From: an uncultured Azospirillum sp.
GTDB lineage: Bacteria > Pseudomonadota > Alphaproteobacteria > RF32 > CAG-239
Assembly (NCBI GenBank): GCA_900542055.1
Contig: UQMA01000002.1
Coordinates: forward strand, 13,904 to 77,903
Direction of reading: 5' to 3'
Length of the DNA: 64,000 bases
Part shown: positions 35,529-43,136 of the stretch, in pieces
How positions within the stretch are numbered: the first letter of the stretch is position 1
Layout: each line of letters starts with the position of its first letter
Program-made: the position numbers and the translations under genes
The notes under the pieces: generated by a model
Told to the model about the DNA's origin: nothing
What the model saw: the letters and a program-made list of their open reading frames with translations, nothing else
Database searches by the model: none

Positions 35529-36478
35529 AAACCGAACAAAGGCTGACCATTGGCCATTTTTATGCTTTGGCTTTCCATCATTGTGGCAAAATTAAGCTTT
35601 CCGCTCTTAATAGCCCCTCTTACCTGACATCCTTGTTCGACATCGGGATTAGCAAACAAAGTGCTCAAGCGCAGTTTTTTCGGAACTCCGTATAAACGTT
35701 GGTGTAAACAGGCCAAAATACTGGTTGACACTAAATCATAGGCCATTTCTTCGGAAACAGTCGATGCCGCTGCATATTTTACCAATGCATTAATCGCATC
35801 CTGAACAGAATTAGCGTGAATCGTCGATAAAACCAAGTGTCCGGATGTTGCTGCCTGCAAAGCTTCGCTTGCTACATCAGGAGAACGGATTTCACCCAGC
35901 ATAATATAACGGGGACAGCTACGCAACGCCGATTTTAACGAATCTTTCCAATTTCCGTTTTGAGGTGTTGTCTGTTTGCACAGCCCCAATTCGCCGTTTG
36001 GATTTTTATACACTCCGTCCAAAGGAAGCTCAATAGGATCTTCAATTGTAAAAGCGTAGCCTCCTTCAGTCATCAGATAATCTTTCAGCAAAGCCCCCAA
36101 AGTAGTTGATTTTCCCGAACCAGTGGCACCGGCAACCAATATCAGCCCCGAAGCACGCCCTAATGACAGCAAATGGCGCATAATCGGCGCCGGCATACCC
36201 AAATCTTTTACGGACGGCACATTCAACGGCATTTTACGAACGCAATATTGCACGCCATGCAGGGCTATTGTCCGTTCAACACGATAGCTGTACTTATTAT
36301 ATATAACCAAATAACTCGGAGTGTTTTTATATCCTCTTTCCACAGCTGCCAAAAATTCGGCATAATCGTCAAAAGTTACTTCTTTCAATCCGTGTGCTGT
36401 TTTGCCGCTCCACATATAAGCCCTCTTTCCGGGAGTTATATATAAATCTGAAAAAACAACTTCATTTACTGTTGCCAT
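35525..36478 (-). CDS. PilT/DotB-like secretion ATPase
   Basis: 317 residues from ATG 36478 (AGGAG 8 nt upstream). Walker A is AGATGSGKSTTLGALL, the Asp box is FTIEDPIELPLDG, Walker B lies in RYIMLGEIRSPD, and the His box is SGHLVLSTIHANS. These mark the type II/IV secretion ATPase superfamily, closest in style to PilT, DotB or TraJ. No pilus or secretion genes are nearby. It overlaps the convergent thioredoxin-like gene by 4 nt. Confidence 0.85.
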   Translation of the reverse strand: MATVNEVVFSDLYITPGKRAYMWSGKTAHGLKEVTFDDYAEFLAAVERGYKNTPSYLVIYNKYSYRVERTIALHGVQYCVRKMPLNVPSVKDLGMPAPIMRHLLSLGRASGLILVAGATGSGKSTTLGALLKDYLMTEGGYAFTIEDPIELPLDGVYKNPNGELGLCKQTTPQNGNWKDSLKSALRSCPRYIMLGEIRSPDVASEALQAATSGHLVLSTIHANSVQDAINALVKYAAASTVSEEMAYDLVSTSILACLHQRLYGVPKKLRLSTLFANPDVEQGCQVRGAIKSGKLNFATMMESQSIKMANGQPLFGF

Positions 36479-36600
36479 AACTGTCACTCCTAAGAATATT
36501 TACGCACAAAATAATAATACTGATATGTTTTTTAGCAAGAAAATTATTTATTGACTTTCAAAAAAAAAGTTTTAGAAATCAATTCGTTTTTAAAATAGAG

Positions 36601-37992
36601 GTGATGATTATGCAAAATATGACATCGGGCAAACCGCTCGGATTAATAATAAAATTCGCAATTCCCTTGTTGCTCAGCAACCTGTTTCAGCAACTCTACA
36701 GCATATCCGACATTATTTTGGTCGGACACCTTATCGGGGTTAAAGCTTTGGCTGCCGTCGGCGCCGCTGCACCGCTGTTTTTCTTTTTAGTTGTTGTCAG
36801 CGTTGGTTTTACCAACGGCGTAACCGTTATCCCCGCCCAAAGTTTTGGCGCAAAAAACTTCAAAAGACTTCATCGTTCCGTTGCCATGGCTACGATTTTG
36901 AGTTTTAGTTTTACTATTTTATTCAGCTGCTTTACTTATTTTTCAATGGATTGCCTACTAGGTTTAATGAATGTTCCAACTGAAATTTATGATGATACCA
37001 AAAACTTTATGAATGTTATCTGCGCCGGTGTAATTATGATTGTGGCTTTTAACCTTTTATCTGGTTTTATGCGTGCTTTGGGAGACAGCAAAACTCCTTT
37101 ATACTTTTTAATTTTCACCACTTTGCTTAACATTGCTTTAAATGTTATTTTCATTTACCATTTTAAAATGGGGGTAAGAGGTTCGGCTTTGGGAACTGTT
37201 GTTGCTATGACGATTGCCGTTGTCTGTTGCCTTGTTTATATGAATAAAAAATTTCCGGTTCTCAAACCCGAATCTCAGGACTGGAGAATCAGCGGAAAAC
37301 TTTGCCGAGAGCATCTGGCTATTGCCGTGCCTATGGCCATTCAATTTTCCATCATTGCATTGAGCGCCGCCGTTACCCAAACAATTTGCAACAAATTCGG
37401 ATTTGAAACCATTGCCGCCATGACCGCTGCTTTGCGTATTGAACAGTTGGCTTCGCAGCCTATGGTTTCGTTCGGTGTAGCCATGTCAACTTATGTTGCT
37501 CAAAACTATGGTGCAGGAAGAATTGCCAGAATTCGCAAAGGTGTTTTCGAATGTTCAATGATTTCATTGGTTTTAAGTATTGTTCTTGCAATTTTTGTAT
37601 TTACTTTAGGAGAACAGATTGTCGGCGTATTTGTTCCTAACGAACAGCCTCAGCTCACCGAAACAGTTATTACAATGGCGCAAAAATATTTAAATATAAG
37701 TATTTTGTTCTACTTCTTCTTAGGTCAAATTTTTATTTTCCGCAATTCTTGTCAGGGAATGGGAAATTCTATCGCGCCGATGGTTTCGAGTATGATTGAG
37801 CTTATAATGCGCGCCTTTGCCGCAATTTATTTGGCTGCACAATTCGGTTTTACCGGTTTGTGTTTTGCCAGCCCTCTGGCGTGGATCGGCGGAGCAGCAG
37901 CTGTTGCAGGAGGATATTTCAAAACCATACGCGGCCTGAGAAAGCGGATTAAAACCGCTTTCCGCCAAGCTTACAGCAGCGCTGCAGAATAA
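36601..37992 (+). CDS. MATE-family multidrug efflux transporter
   Basis: 463 residues with twelve membrane segments. The start is MTSGKPLGLIIKFAIPLLLSN, typical of MATE proteins of the MepA/DinF-like branch; then LYSISDIILVGHLIGVKALAA, GFMRALGDSKTPL, and the second half repeating the pattern (QPMVSFGVAMSTYVAQNYGAG). Such pumps export cationic drugs using Na+ or H+. GAGGTG precedes the start. The 3' end overlaps the convergent phosphoesterase gene by 44 nt. Confidence 0.93.
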   Translation: MMIMQNMTSGKPLGLIIKFAIPLLLSNLFQQLYSISDIILVGHLIGVKALAAVGAAAPLFFFLVVVSVGFTNGVTVIPAQSFGAKNFKRLHRSVAMATILSFSFTILFSCFTYFSMDCLLGLMNVPTEIYDDTKNFMNVICAGVIMIVAFNLLSGFMRALGDSKTPLYFLIFTTLLNIALNVIFIYHFKMGVRGSALGTVVAMTIAVVCCLVYMNKKFPVLKPESQDWRISGKLCREHLAIAVPMAIQFSIIALSAAVTQTICNKFGFETIAAMTAALRIEQLASQPMVSFGVAMSTYVAQNYGAGRIARIRKGVFECSMISLVLSIVLAIFVFTLGEQIVGVFVPNEQPQLTETVITMAQKYLNISILFYFFLGQIFIFRNSCQGMGNSIAPMVSSMIELIMRAFAAIYLAAQFGFTGLCFASPLAWIGGAAAVAGGYFKTIRGLRKRIKTAFRQAYSSAAE

Positions 37993-38980
37993 AAGCGGCT
38001 ATTGCCAAAAGAAGGGACAGCCCCATTCCGCTGAAAATAACGACAAGCGAACGATCGTCAACGAAAACGTTGCTGAAAAACATTTCAACATATTCATTAG
38101 CGTGTTTGTAATTGCTTTCCAGATAATACGGAGTAATTTGTTTTACTCCGTTTTCGTTTATATCAATAACGACATAGCCGAACTTATGCGGAGCGGAACG
38201 CGGTGGCTGCCCTGAAGGCATTAAGGTCAACAAAGGAATACCATCCATATTTTTATTATCGTATTGATGAATATGACCGGATAAAAAAAGCGTAATATTT
38301 TTATCGGAAATAATTTGTTTTAATTTTGAAAAAGACGGTGTGATCTTTATTTTTTTCTTCCAATTATCGGAATTAATGGGAGGAATATGGGTGTATATAA
38401 TACAATTTTTGTAATGCGGACGGATTTTTTCCAAAATATCTTCCAACCAATCCAATTGAATGCGAGAATATTCTCCCTCTGAAGAATCAAGAGCTATGAA
38501 CATTGTGTTTCCGTATGAAAACCAATAATAAGGCTGTCCGAAAGCCGCTTTATACGCCGATTTGTCAACTCTACCAAAACGGTTGGCTACTTCGTGGTTT
38601 CCCGGAATTATATAAAATGGCAGCAAAGAAGCTTCTTCATCCATTTCATTAATCAACCAACGATAGTGGCTGATATTGCGGTAACGTATCAAATCACCGA
38701 GATGCAGCATAAAAGCATTTTTTTCGTCTTTTCCGGCACGACGTAAAATTTCCTCCAACGGACCGTTTTGAGCTCCTGTATCAGACATTACGGCAAAAGA
38801 AAAAGACTCTTTCTCCGGTTCCAATACTTTTCCAGCGGGAACTAAAAAATTGTTTTCTGCCGGCAGCGCAAAAAATTCTATTGTCAAATCGCGCACGGCA
38901 ATCAAGCACAATGACAGAAAAAAAGTATAAAAAGCAGCTTTATAAAGCATATTCGGTAAATATTTTTTTGATATAAACAC
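37949..38980 (-). CDS. Membrane-anchored metallophosphoesterase
   Basis: 343 residues with a GTG start at 38980 (AGGAG upstream). An N-terminal membrane helix, then calcineurin-like motifs: VMSDTGAQNG (variant of the first D-x-H motif), LHLGDLIRYR, IPGNHEVANR, YTHIPPI and LSGHIHQYDN. A second helix near the C-terminus (SLVVIFSGMGLSLLLAIAAF) suggests a protein facing the periplasm and held at both ends. The substrate is unknown. The first motif has Thr where His is usual. Confidence 0.85.
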   Translation of the reverse strand: MFISKKYLPNMLYKAAFYTFFLSLCLIAVRDLTIEFFALPAENNFLVPAGKVLEPEKESFSFAVMSDTGAQNGPLEEILRRAGKDEKNAFMLHLGDLIRYRNISHYRWLINEMDEEASLLPFYIIPGNHEVANRFGRVDKSAYKAAFGQPYYWFSYGNTMFIALDSSEGEYSRIQLDWLEDILEKIRPHYKNCIIYTHIPPINSDNWKKKIKITPSFSKLKQIISDKNITLFLSGHIHQYDNKNMDGIPLLTLMPSGQPPRSAPHKFGYVVIDINENGVKQITPYYLESNYKHANEYVEMFFSNVFVDDRSLVVIFSGMGLSLLLAIAAFILQRCCKLGGKRF

Positions 38981-39157
38981 AATTTTTCTCCTAAATCAGG
39001 TATAATTTATTGCAATAGAATTTATTCGTCAAGCAAACCTAGTCCACTGTGTAAAATAGTTTTGTCAAAAAATTTTGTATAAAACTGAAATATGCTATTG
39101 AGATTTATTTCAAATAGTATATATTATGTGCAATAAAAAAACTTTAGCGAGGTCAAA

Positions 39158-39640
39158 ATGAAGAAATTGTTTGCAACACTTGGCGCTGTATTGGCTACCG
39201 CAGCTTGCGCCAACAATAATTATGACTGTGAAGAAACTTATGTTGAAGAACCCTGCCCTTGTCAGGAACAAGCTCCGGTTCAGGCTTATCAACCGCGTTA
39301 TGAATATCAGCCCGCACAAGTAGCTTATGTTCAGCAGCAGGCCGCTCCTTGTCAAGGTGAAGTCCGCACTATGCGCGAACCTGTAGAAGTTGTTTATAAA
39401 CGCACAACTTACGGCACTGTTTATGAACCAAGACATTTTGAAAATGTTTCTTACGAAAGAGAAACTGTAAACGGCGCAACTTACAGCAATCAAACTTATG
39501 CTCAACCGGTTGTCATCCAAGAAAATGCAACCGTTGCCGAACAAGAATATATTGTTCCGGCTGCTCAGCCGGCTCCGGCTCCGAAGCAGGCTCCGGCAAA
39601 AAAATACAATGGTCCGGTTGTAATTGTTCCCGCACAATAG
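39158..39640 (+). CDS. Predicted lipoprotein rich in Gln, Pro and Tyr
   Basis: 160 residues. The signal peptide ends in a lipobox (AVLATAACANN, Cys-19). The mature part contains CEETYVEEPCPCQEQ, then low-complexity stretches rich in Q, P and Y, and a C-terminal PAPAPKQAPAKK segment that could span the periplasm. It resembles low-complexity envelope proteins; no family was recognised. GCGAGG precedes the start, and a terminator follows. Confidence 0.75.
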   Translation: MKKLFATLGAVLATAACANNNYDCEETYVEEPCPCQEQAPVQAYQPRYEYQPAQVAYVQQQAAPCQGEVRTMREPVEVVYKRTTYGTVYEPRHFENVSYERETVNGATYSNQTYAQPVVIQENATVAEQEYIVPAAQPAPAPKQAPAKKYNGPVVIVPAQ

Positions 39641-39651
39641 TTGATGTGCAC

Positions 39652-39686
39652 AAAAAACCTCGGTTTTTCCGAGGTTTTTTTTGTGC
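39652..39686 (+). terminator. Intrinsic terminator of the lipoprotein gene
   Basis: AAAAAACCTCG pairs with CGAGGTTTTTT, followed by more T. Confidence 0.88.
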
Positions 39687-39698
39687 TTATTACAGGCC

Positions 39699-39944
39699 TT
39701 ACAGCCTTGAAGAGGGCAAACGGCTGATATTTTCATTTTTTAGTTTTTCAATATATTCCTGCAATTTTGCCGGAGAATCATCACTCCACCCCATTATATA
39801 ATTTTTGCCGACAAACAGCAAAGGCAATCCGAGTTCTCCGCGCAAATTATGTTCCTGAGCATATTTCCGCAGCAAATTGTAATTTTTTTGTTGACAACTA
39901 AAAAAGCTTAATATATAAGTTCGTTTCAGAGAGATTGCCGACAT
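39699..39944 (-). pseudogene. Glutaredoxin-like fragment, N-terminus doubtful
   Basis: 81 codons on the minus strand. The C-terminal part (GLPLLFVGKNYIMGWSDDSP then LQEYIEKL) looks like the second half of a glutaredoxin. The N-terminal part lacks a CxxC, and its start would overlap the tRNA-Thr gene and its promoter on the other strand. It is probably a remnant whose 5' end is gone, or a protein with a later non-ATG start. There is no good ribosome site. Confidence 0.45.
39891..39919 (+). promoter_or_regulatory. Promoter of tRNA-Thr
   Basis: -35 TTGACA (39891-39896), a 17-bp spacer, and -10 TATAAG (39914-39919), which ends 17 bp before the tRNA 5' end. Confidence 0.8.
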
Positions 39945-40012
39945 AGCTCAGTTGGTAGAGCTACTGATTTGTAATCAGTGGGTCCGCGGTTCGAGTCCGT
40001 GTGTCGGCACCA
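39937..40012 (+). tRNA. tRNA-Thr (anticodon TGT)
   Basis: 76 nt with encoded CCA. The acceptor stem GCCGACA pairs with TGTCGGC; D-arm GCTC..GAGC; the anticodon arm CTGAT-TTGTAAT-CAG centres on TGT, which reads ACA; the T-arm contains GTTCGAGTC. A hairpin terminator follows at 40021-40053. Confidence 0.97.
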
Positions 40013-40020
40013 TTAAAGAT

Positions 40021-40053
40021 TAAAGGGGCATGAGTTTTCATTGCCCTTTTTAT
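40021..40053 (+). terminator. Terminator of tRNA-Thr
   Basis: AAAGGGGCA..TGCCCTTTTT hairpin with a T-rich tail. Confidence 0.75.
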
Positions 40054-40386
40054 TTTTTTAAATACTACAAAAAAATCCATACTAGCCAATCTTAGATTGG
40101 TTGATATTGAAAAATTTATTACAGCACTATTTGCAGCGAAAAACGTAAAACATCTAATGATTTGCCATATAATTTTGAATCAGAAGCAGAGAGGTGTTTT
40201 CAGGAGATATTTTAATGCAGTGGCAGAGCTCCTTTATCCTCCGTATTTTCTGATTTTTATTGACTCCTATTTCCTTTGTTAATATTCTGCTTTCAGATAT
40301 ATAAAACAAACGCTCATTTATGGAGAGTGATATTTGTTTTCTATGGGGATGGGGATTTAAATTTAAACTATTTTTTACAGCCTGAA
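40054..40386. other. Gap between tRNA-Thr and csoR with no clear gene
   Basis: It holds a small inverted repeat CCAATC-TTA-GATTGG (40086-40100). A 78-codon minus-strand frame overlaps the csoR stop by ATGA, but its product has no recognisable character. I see no RNA gene. Confidence 0.5.
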
Positions 40387-40686
40387 TCATTCTTCAAAGC
40401 GGTCAAACAGTTTTTTAAGTTCAGCAATTTTCTCTTCACGCTCATCATCTGAAAATGAACTTGCGACACAATGCTGCAAATGCTTGGTCAAAATATTGCT
40501 TTCCACAGCACGGATTGCAGAACGAATAGCTTTTAGTTGAATTAAGATGTCAGGACAATAGCGCCCCTCTTCCACCATTTTTTTCACACCTTCTATTTGT
40601 CCGGAAATACGGTTTAGACGAGGCATATTTTCAATATGGCTCGGATATGCATTCTGTTTGCAGCAATTGTGATTATTATTTTCCAT
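40387..40686 (-). CDS. csoR: CsoR/FrmR-family metal-sensing repressor
   Basis: 99 residues, all-helical family. RLNRISGQIEGVKKMVEEGRYCPDILIQL holds the first Cys, and KHLQHCV gives the H-x3-C pair, the Cu(I)-binding C-H-C set of CsoR. On metal binding the protein leaves its operator. It lies third in an operon with a Cys-rich metallothionein-like gene and a small membrane protein. Two pseudo-palindromic ATACC..GGTAT sites in the operon promoter fit CsoR operators. The N-terminus also has CCKQN, a possible extra ligand pair. Confidence 0.87.
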   Translation of the reverse strand: MENNNHNCCKQNAYPSHIENMPRLNRISGQIEGVKKMVEEGRYCPDILIQLKAIRSAIRAVESNILTKHLQHCVASSFSDDEREEKIAELKKLFDRFEE

Positions 40687-40694
40687 ATTTTTTC

Positions 40695-41049
40695 CTAGTG
40701 CATTGCATGTTCCATCGGCATTGCGGGCTGTTCAATATGAAAATATACAGCCACTCCATAAAGCACCAACGAAACAAATAAAGTTATTTTCATAAAAGAT
40801 ATATGTTTTTCTTCAGCACAGCAACATTTTTTTGAAAAAACAAAATAAAAAGACAAAAGCAATAATGCTCCTGAAAAATAGAGCATATATCCCATTTGGT
40901 GATGGCTCAACAATGTTTGTTTAGGCATAGCGGTCATCATACCGGCATTTAACAAAGCCGACAGAGCCGGAACACCGCAGCAAACAAAATGAAACAAAGC
41001 CAAAAACAAGCTGCTGCCTACAAATGCTTTTTTTTACGTTTTCTATCAT
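40695..41049 (-). pseudogene. Small Cys-containing membrane protein gene with A8 frameshift
   Basis: From ATG 41049 the frame reads MIENVKK and then hits a run of eight A (41035-41028, minus strand) that shifts it. Reading seven A instead gives MIENVKKAFVGSSLFLALFHFVCCGV, continuing through three membrane segments to CCCAEEK and a His/Met-rich tail (MPMEHAMH). The downstream frame is intact for 104 codons. It may be a decayed gene, a sequencing or assembly error, or slippage-dependent expression. The FVCCGVP helix and the Met/His tail suggest a metal transporter or chaperone, fitting the CsoR operon. Confidence 0.65.
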
Positions 41050-41067
41050 TCAAAACTTTTTTTATGA

Positions 41068-41088
41068 GGGCGGAGAAAATCTCCGCCC
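41068..41088 (-). terminator. GC-rich hairpin between the metallothionein gene and the membrane-protein gene
   Basis: GGGCGGAG pairs with CTCCGCCC around a 5-nt loop. On the minus strand it follows the metallothionein stop by 10 bp and precedes the membrane-protein start by 19 bp. There is no clean T-run, so it may stabilise the mRNA 3' end or only partly terminate. Confidence 0.5.
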
Positions 41089-41098
41089 ATGTACGCAA

Positions 41099-41272
41099 TT
41101 ATTTACAGCCGCAGCTTTTATCTTTTTCACAAGAACAATGTTCGCCGCAGTGACAATTTTCTTCTTTTTTGCTGCATTCATCACAGCAGCATTTTCCATC
41201 TTTTCCACATTGGCAGTTGTCGCCGCATTGGCAATTTTCACATTTGCAATTCGGGTTTGTACAATTTCTCAT
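41099..41272 (-). CDS. Metallothionein-like Cys-rich protein, 57 aa
   Basis: 57 residues, 17 of them cysteine, mostly in CxC or CC(C) groups: NCTNPNCKCENCQCG, then GKCCCDECS, NCHCGEHCSC and SCGCK. There is no transmembrane segment. The composition is that of a metal-thiolate protein such as a bacterial metallothionein. It is the first gene after a promoter carrying two CsoR-type operators and is followed by csoR, so it should be induced by Cu(I) or a similar metal and sequester it. AAGGAG lies 7 nt before ATG 41272. Confidence 0.85.
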   Translation of the reverse strand: MRNCTNPNCKCENCQCGDNCQCGKDGKCCCDECSKKEENCHCGEHCSCEKDKSCGCK

Positions 41273-41297
41273 ATTATATCTCCTTAAATTAAGTATA

Positions 41298-41345
41298 ATA
41301 CCCTTTACGGGTATTATACATATACCCCTATTAGGTATATGTCAA
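41298..41345 (-). promoter_or_regulatory. Promoter with two CsoR-type operators
   Basis: Two pseudo-palindromes: ATACCCTTTACGGGTAT (41298-41314), and ATATACCCC..GGTATAT (41320-41340). On the minus strand -35 TTGACA (41345-41340) abuts the second site and -10 candidates TATGTA/TATAAT fall between the two. Binding would block polymerase. Confidence 0.7.
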
Positions 41346-41402
41346 GTTTAAAAATATTGCCATAGTGCATTTTTTATATATTATCATTTCAGGAGATATA
41401 AA

Positions 41403-42404
41403 ATGGTTTTGACACGAGAAGAAATTATCCGCCTTTTACAAGACGAAACCAACCAAAAAAATCTATTTAAAAAAGCCGATGACATACGTCGTCAATATGT
41501 CGGAGATGAAGTGCATTTGCGCGGCTTAATAGAATTTTCGAATATTTGCCGCAACAATTGCATGTATTGCGGTATCCGCAAAGGCAATATTTCGGCCAAA
41601 CGTTATCATATGGAGCCTGAAGAATTAATTGAAACCGCCAGAAAAGCTGCCGATATAGGTTTCAAGACCATTGTTATGCAATCGGGCGAAGATATGTATT
41701 ATACACAAAAGCGCATGTGCGAAATTATTGAAGCCATTAAAAAATTTGATGTAGCCGTTACTTTGAGTATCGGCGAGAGAACATATGAAGACTATAAAGC
41801 TTTTCGCGAAGCCGGCGCCGATCGTTATTTGATGCGCATAGAAACCACCGATAAAGATTTGTATCATAAGCTTGATCCGCAAATGAGCTGGCAGCATCGC
41901 TATGACTGTCTGATGATGATCAGAGATTTGGGATATGAACTGGGCTCGGGAATTATGGTGGGTTTGCCTGAACAATCCATTGAATCTATTGCCGATGACC
42001 TTTTATTCTTGCGCGAAATAAAAGTAGATATGTCTGGTATCGGTCCTTTTATTCCGCACCCTCAAACACCTTTGGCAAACTGCACCGGCGGAACATTGAA
42101 TTTGGCTTTGCGAACAATGGCAGTTATGCGCTTGCTGATGCCCGATATTAATATTCCTGCCACCACCGCTATGGAAAGCCTGCACCCAAAAGGCAGATTG
42201 ATGGCTTTACAAGCGGGAGCAAATGTGGTAATGCCAAATGTAACGGAAGGCGAATATCGGCGTTTGTATGAGCTTTACCCTGGGAAAATTTGCGTAGATG
42301 ACACGCCTGTTCATTGCCGCAGTTGTATCGGTATGAAAATTATGTCAATCGGACGCACTATCGGCAAAGGATATGGAAGTCATAAGAAAAACAATATTGA
42401 TTAA
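41403..42404 (+). CDS. hydE: [FeFe]-hydrogenase maturase HydE (radical SAM)
   Basis: 333 residues. The radical-SAM cluster motif is SNICRNNCMYCGIR (CxxxCxxC) near residue 50, followed by AADIGFKTIVMQSGED, GLPEQS, and GPFIPHPQTPL. A late CRSCIG cysteine pair matches HydE, which helps build the H-cluster dithiomethylamine/diiron precursor. AGGAGA precedes ATG 41403. hydF lies 5 kb downstream on the other strand; hydG and the hydrogenase are not in this window. Alternative relatives (BioB, HydG, PylB) fit less well. Confidence 0.88.
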   Translation: MVLTREEIIRLLQDETNQKNLFKKADDIRRQYVGDEVHLRGLIEFSNICRNNCMYCGIRKGNISAKRYHMEPEELIETARKAADIGFKTIVMQSGEDMYYTQKRMCEIIEAIKKFDVAVTLSIGERTYEDYKAFREAGADRYLMRIETTDKDLYHKLDPQMSWQHRYDCLMMIRDLGYELGSGIMVGLPEQSIESIADDLLFLREIKVDMSGIGPFIPHPQTPLANCTGGTLNLALRTMAVMRLLMPDINIPATTAMESLHPKGRLMALQAGANVVMPNVTEGEYRRLYELYPGKICVDDTPVHCRSCIGMKIMSIGRTIGKGYGSHKKNNID

Positions 42405-42428
42405 CTTTTTTTGCATAAACAAAAGTAT

Positions 42429-42467
42429 TTTTCAGATTATTTTCAGACTAAAAGCCTATTTTAAAAT
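42429..42467 (+). promoter_or_regulatory. Direct-repeat operator and promoter before the kinase-eptA operon
   Basis: TTTTCAGA occurs twice, starting at 42429 and 42440, 11 bp apart, as in tandem OmpR/PmrA-type half-sites. A -10-like TAAAAT (42462-42467) lies 14 bp beyond the second copy. The same octamer, extended to TTTTCAGATT, sits in front of the response-regulator gene at 46753-46746 on the minus strand. Confidence 0.55.
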
Positions 42468-42499
42468 AGTATTTTATTAATCAGCGTAAGGATTTTTCT

Positions 42500-43123
42500 A
42501 TGCTTTCATACGTCATAAACAATTCAGATAAAAGCTTTAGACACGAATTATACCGTAAAGCTATCCATTTGAGTTCATTGTGGATGCTTTTGTGCATCTA
42601 CCTGTTTCCAAAAACTTTTGCCGTAATTTTGTTTGGTTGTATGTTAGCATTTGATTTTACAATAGAATATGCTTGCTACAAAAAAATTGCATGGGCAAGA
42701 AAACTTTTTGAAAGAATGCTTATTAAAACTTTGCGCAGCAAAGAAACTAAAAAGAAAAAATTTGTTCCCAGCGGTTCTGTGTATGTATTGTTTTCCGCTC
42801 TGCTCTCTACTTTGTTTTTTTCTAAAGAAATTGCAATTATCAGTTTGACTGTCATGTTGGTTTCGGATACTTGCGCCGCCATTTTCGGAAGACTGTTCGG
42901 AAGCCGCAAATTATATGGACAAAAATCGCTGGAAGGAACCATGGTGTTTTTTATCAGCGCTTTATATATTATGATAGCCTACAACCATTTATTTCCGACA
43001 AGCTATGCGGGAATTATAGCCTGCACTCTGGCAACGTTATGCGAATTATTTGAGAGCAAACTCAAAATTGACGACAACTTGTCCATACCTTTGGTTATCG
43101 GCTTTGTACTGACTTATTTATAA
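42500..43123 (+). CDS. SEC59/diacylglycerol-kinase-like CTP-dependent lipid kinase (membrane)
   Basis: 207 residues with about six membrane helices. It starts with HELYRKAIHLSSLWM and carries KKKKFVPSGSVYVLFSALL, VSDTCAAIFGRLFGSRKLYGQKSLEGT, and ELFESKLKIDDNLSIPL. This pattern (SDT..A..GR.FG, KS.EGT, E.....DN..IP) is that of the phytol/dolichol-kinase and SEC59 family, which phosphorylates isoprenoid alcohols or diacylglycerol. It is followed after 13 bp by the phosphoethanolamine transferase gene, so it may recycle the lipid left by that reaction (diacylglycerol); this is inference. Confidence 0.75.
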   Translation: MLSYVINNSDKSFRHELYRKAIHLSSLWMLLCIYLFPKTFAVILFGCMLAFDFTIEYACYKKIAWARKLFERMLIKTLRSKETKKKKFVPSGSVYVLFSALLSTLFFSKEIAIISLTVMLVSDTCAAIFGRLFGSRKLYGQKSLEGTMVFFISALYIMIAYNHLFPTSYAGIIACTLATLCELFESKLKIDDNLSIPLVIGFVLTYL

Positions 43124-43136
43124 ACGAGAATCCGCT

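Noticed and set aside
40154..40390. 78-codon minus-strand frame overlapping the csoR stop by ATGA
   Set aside because: The overlap is suggestive, but the predicted protein has no domain character and no homology I recognise; kept as unassigned DNA.
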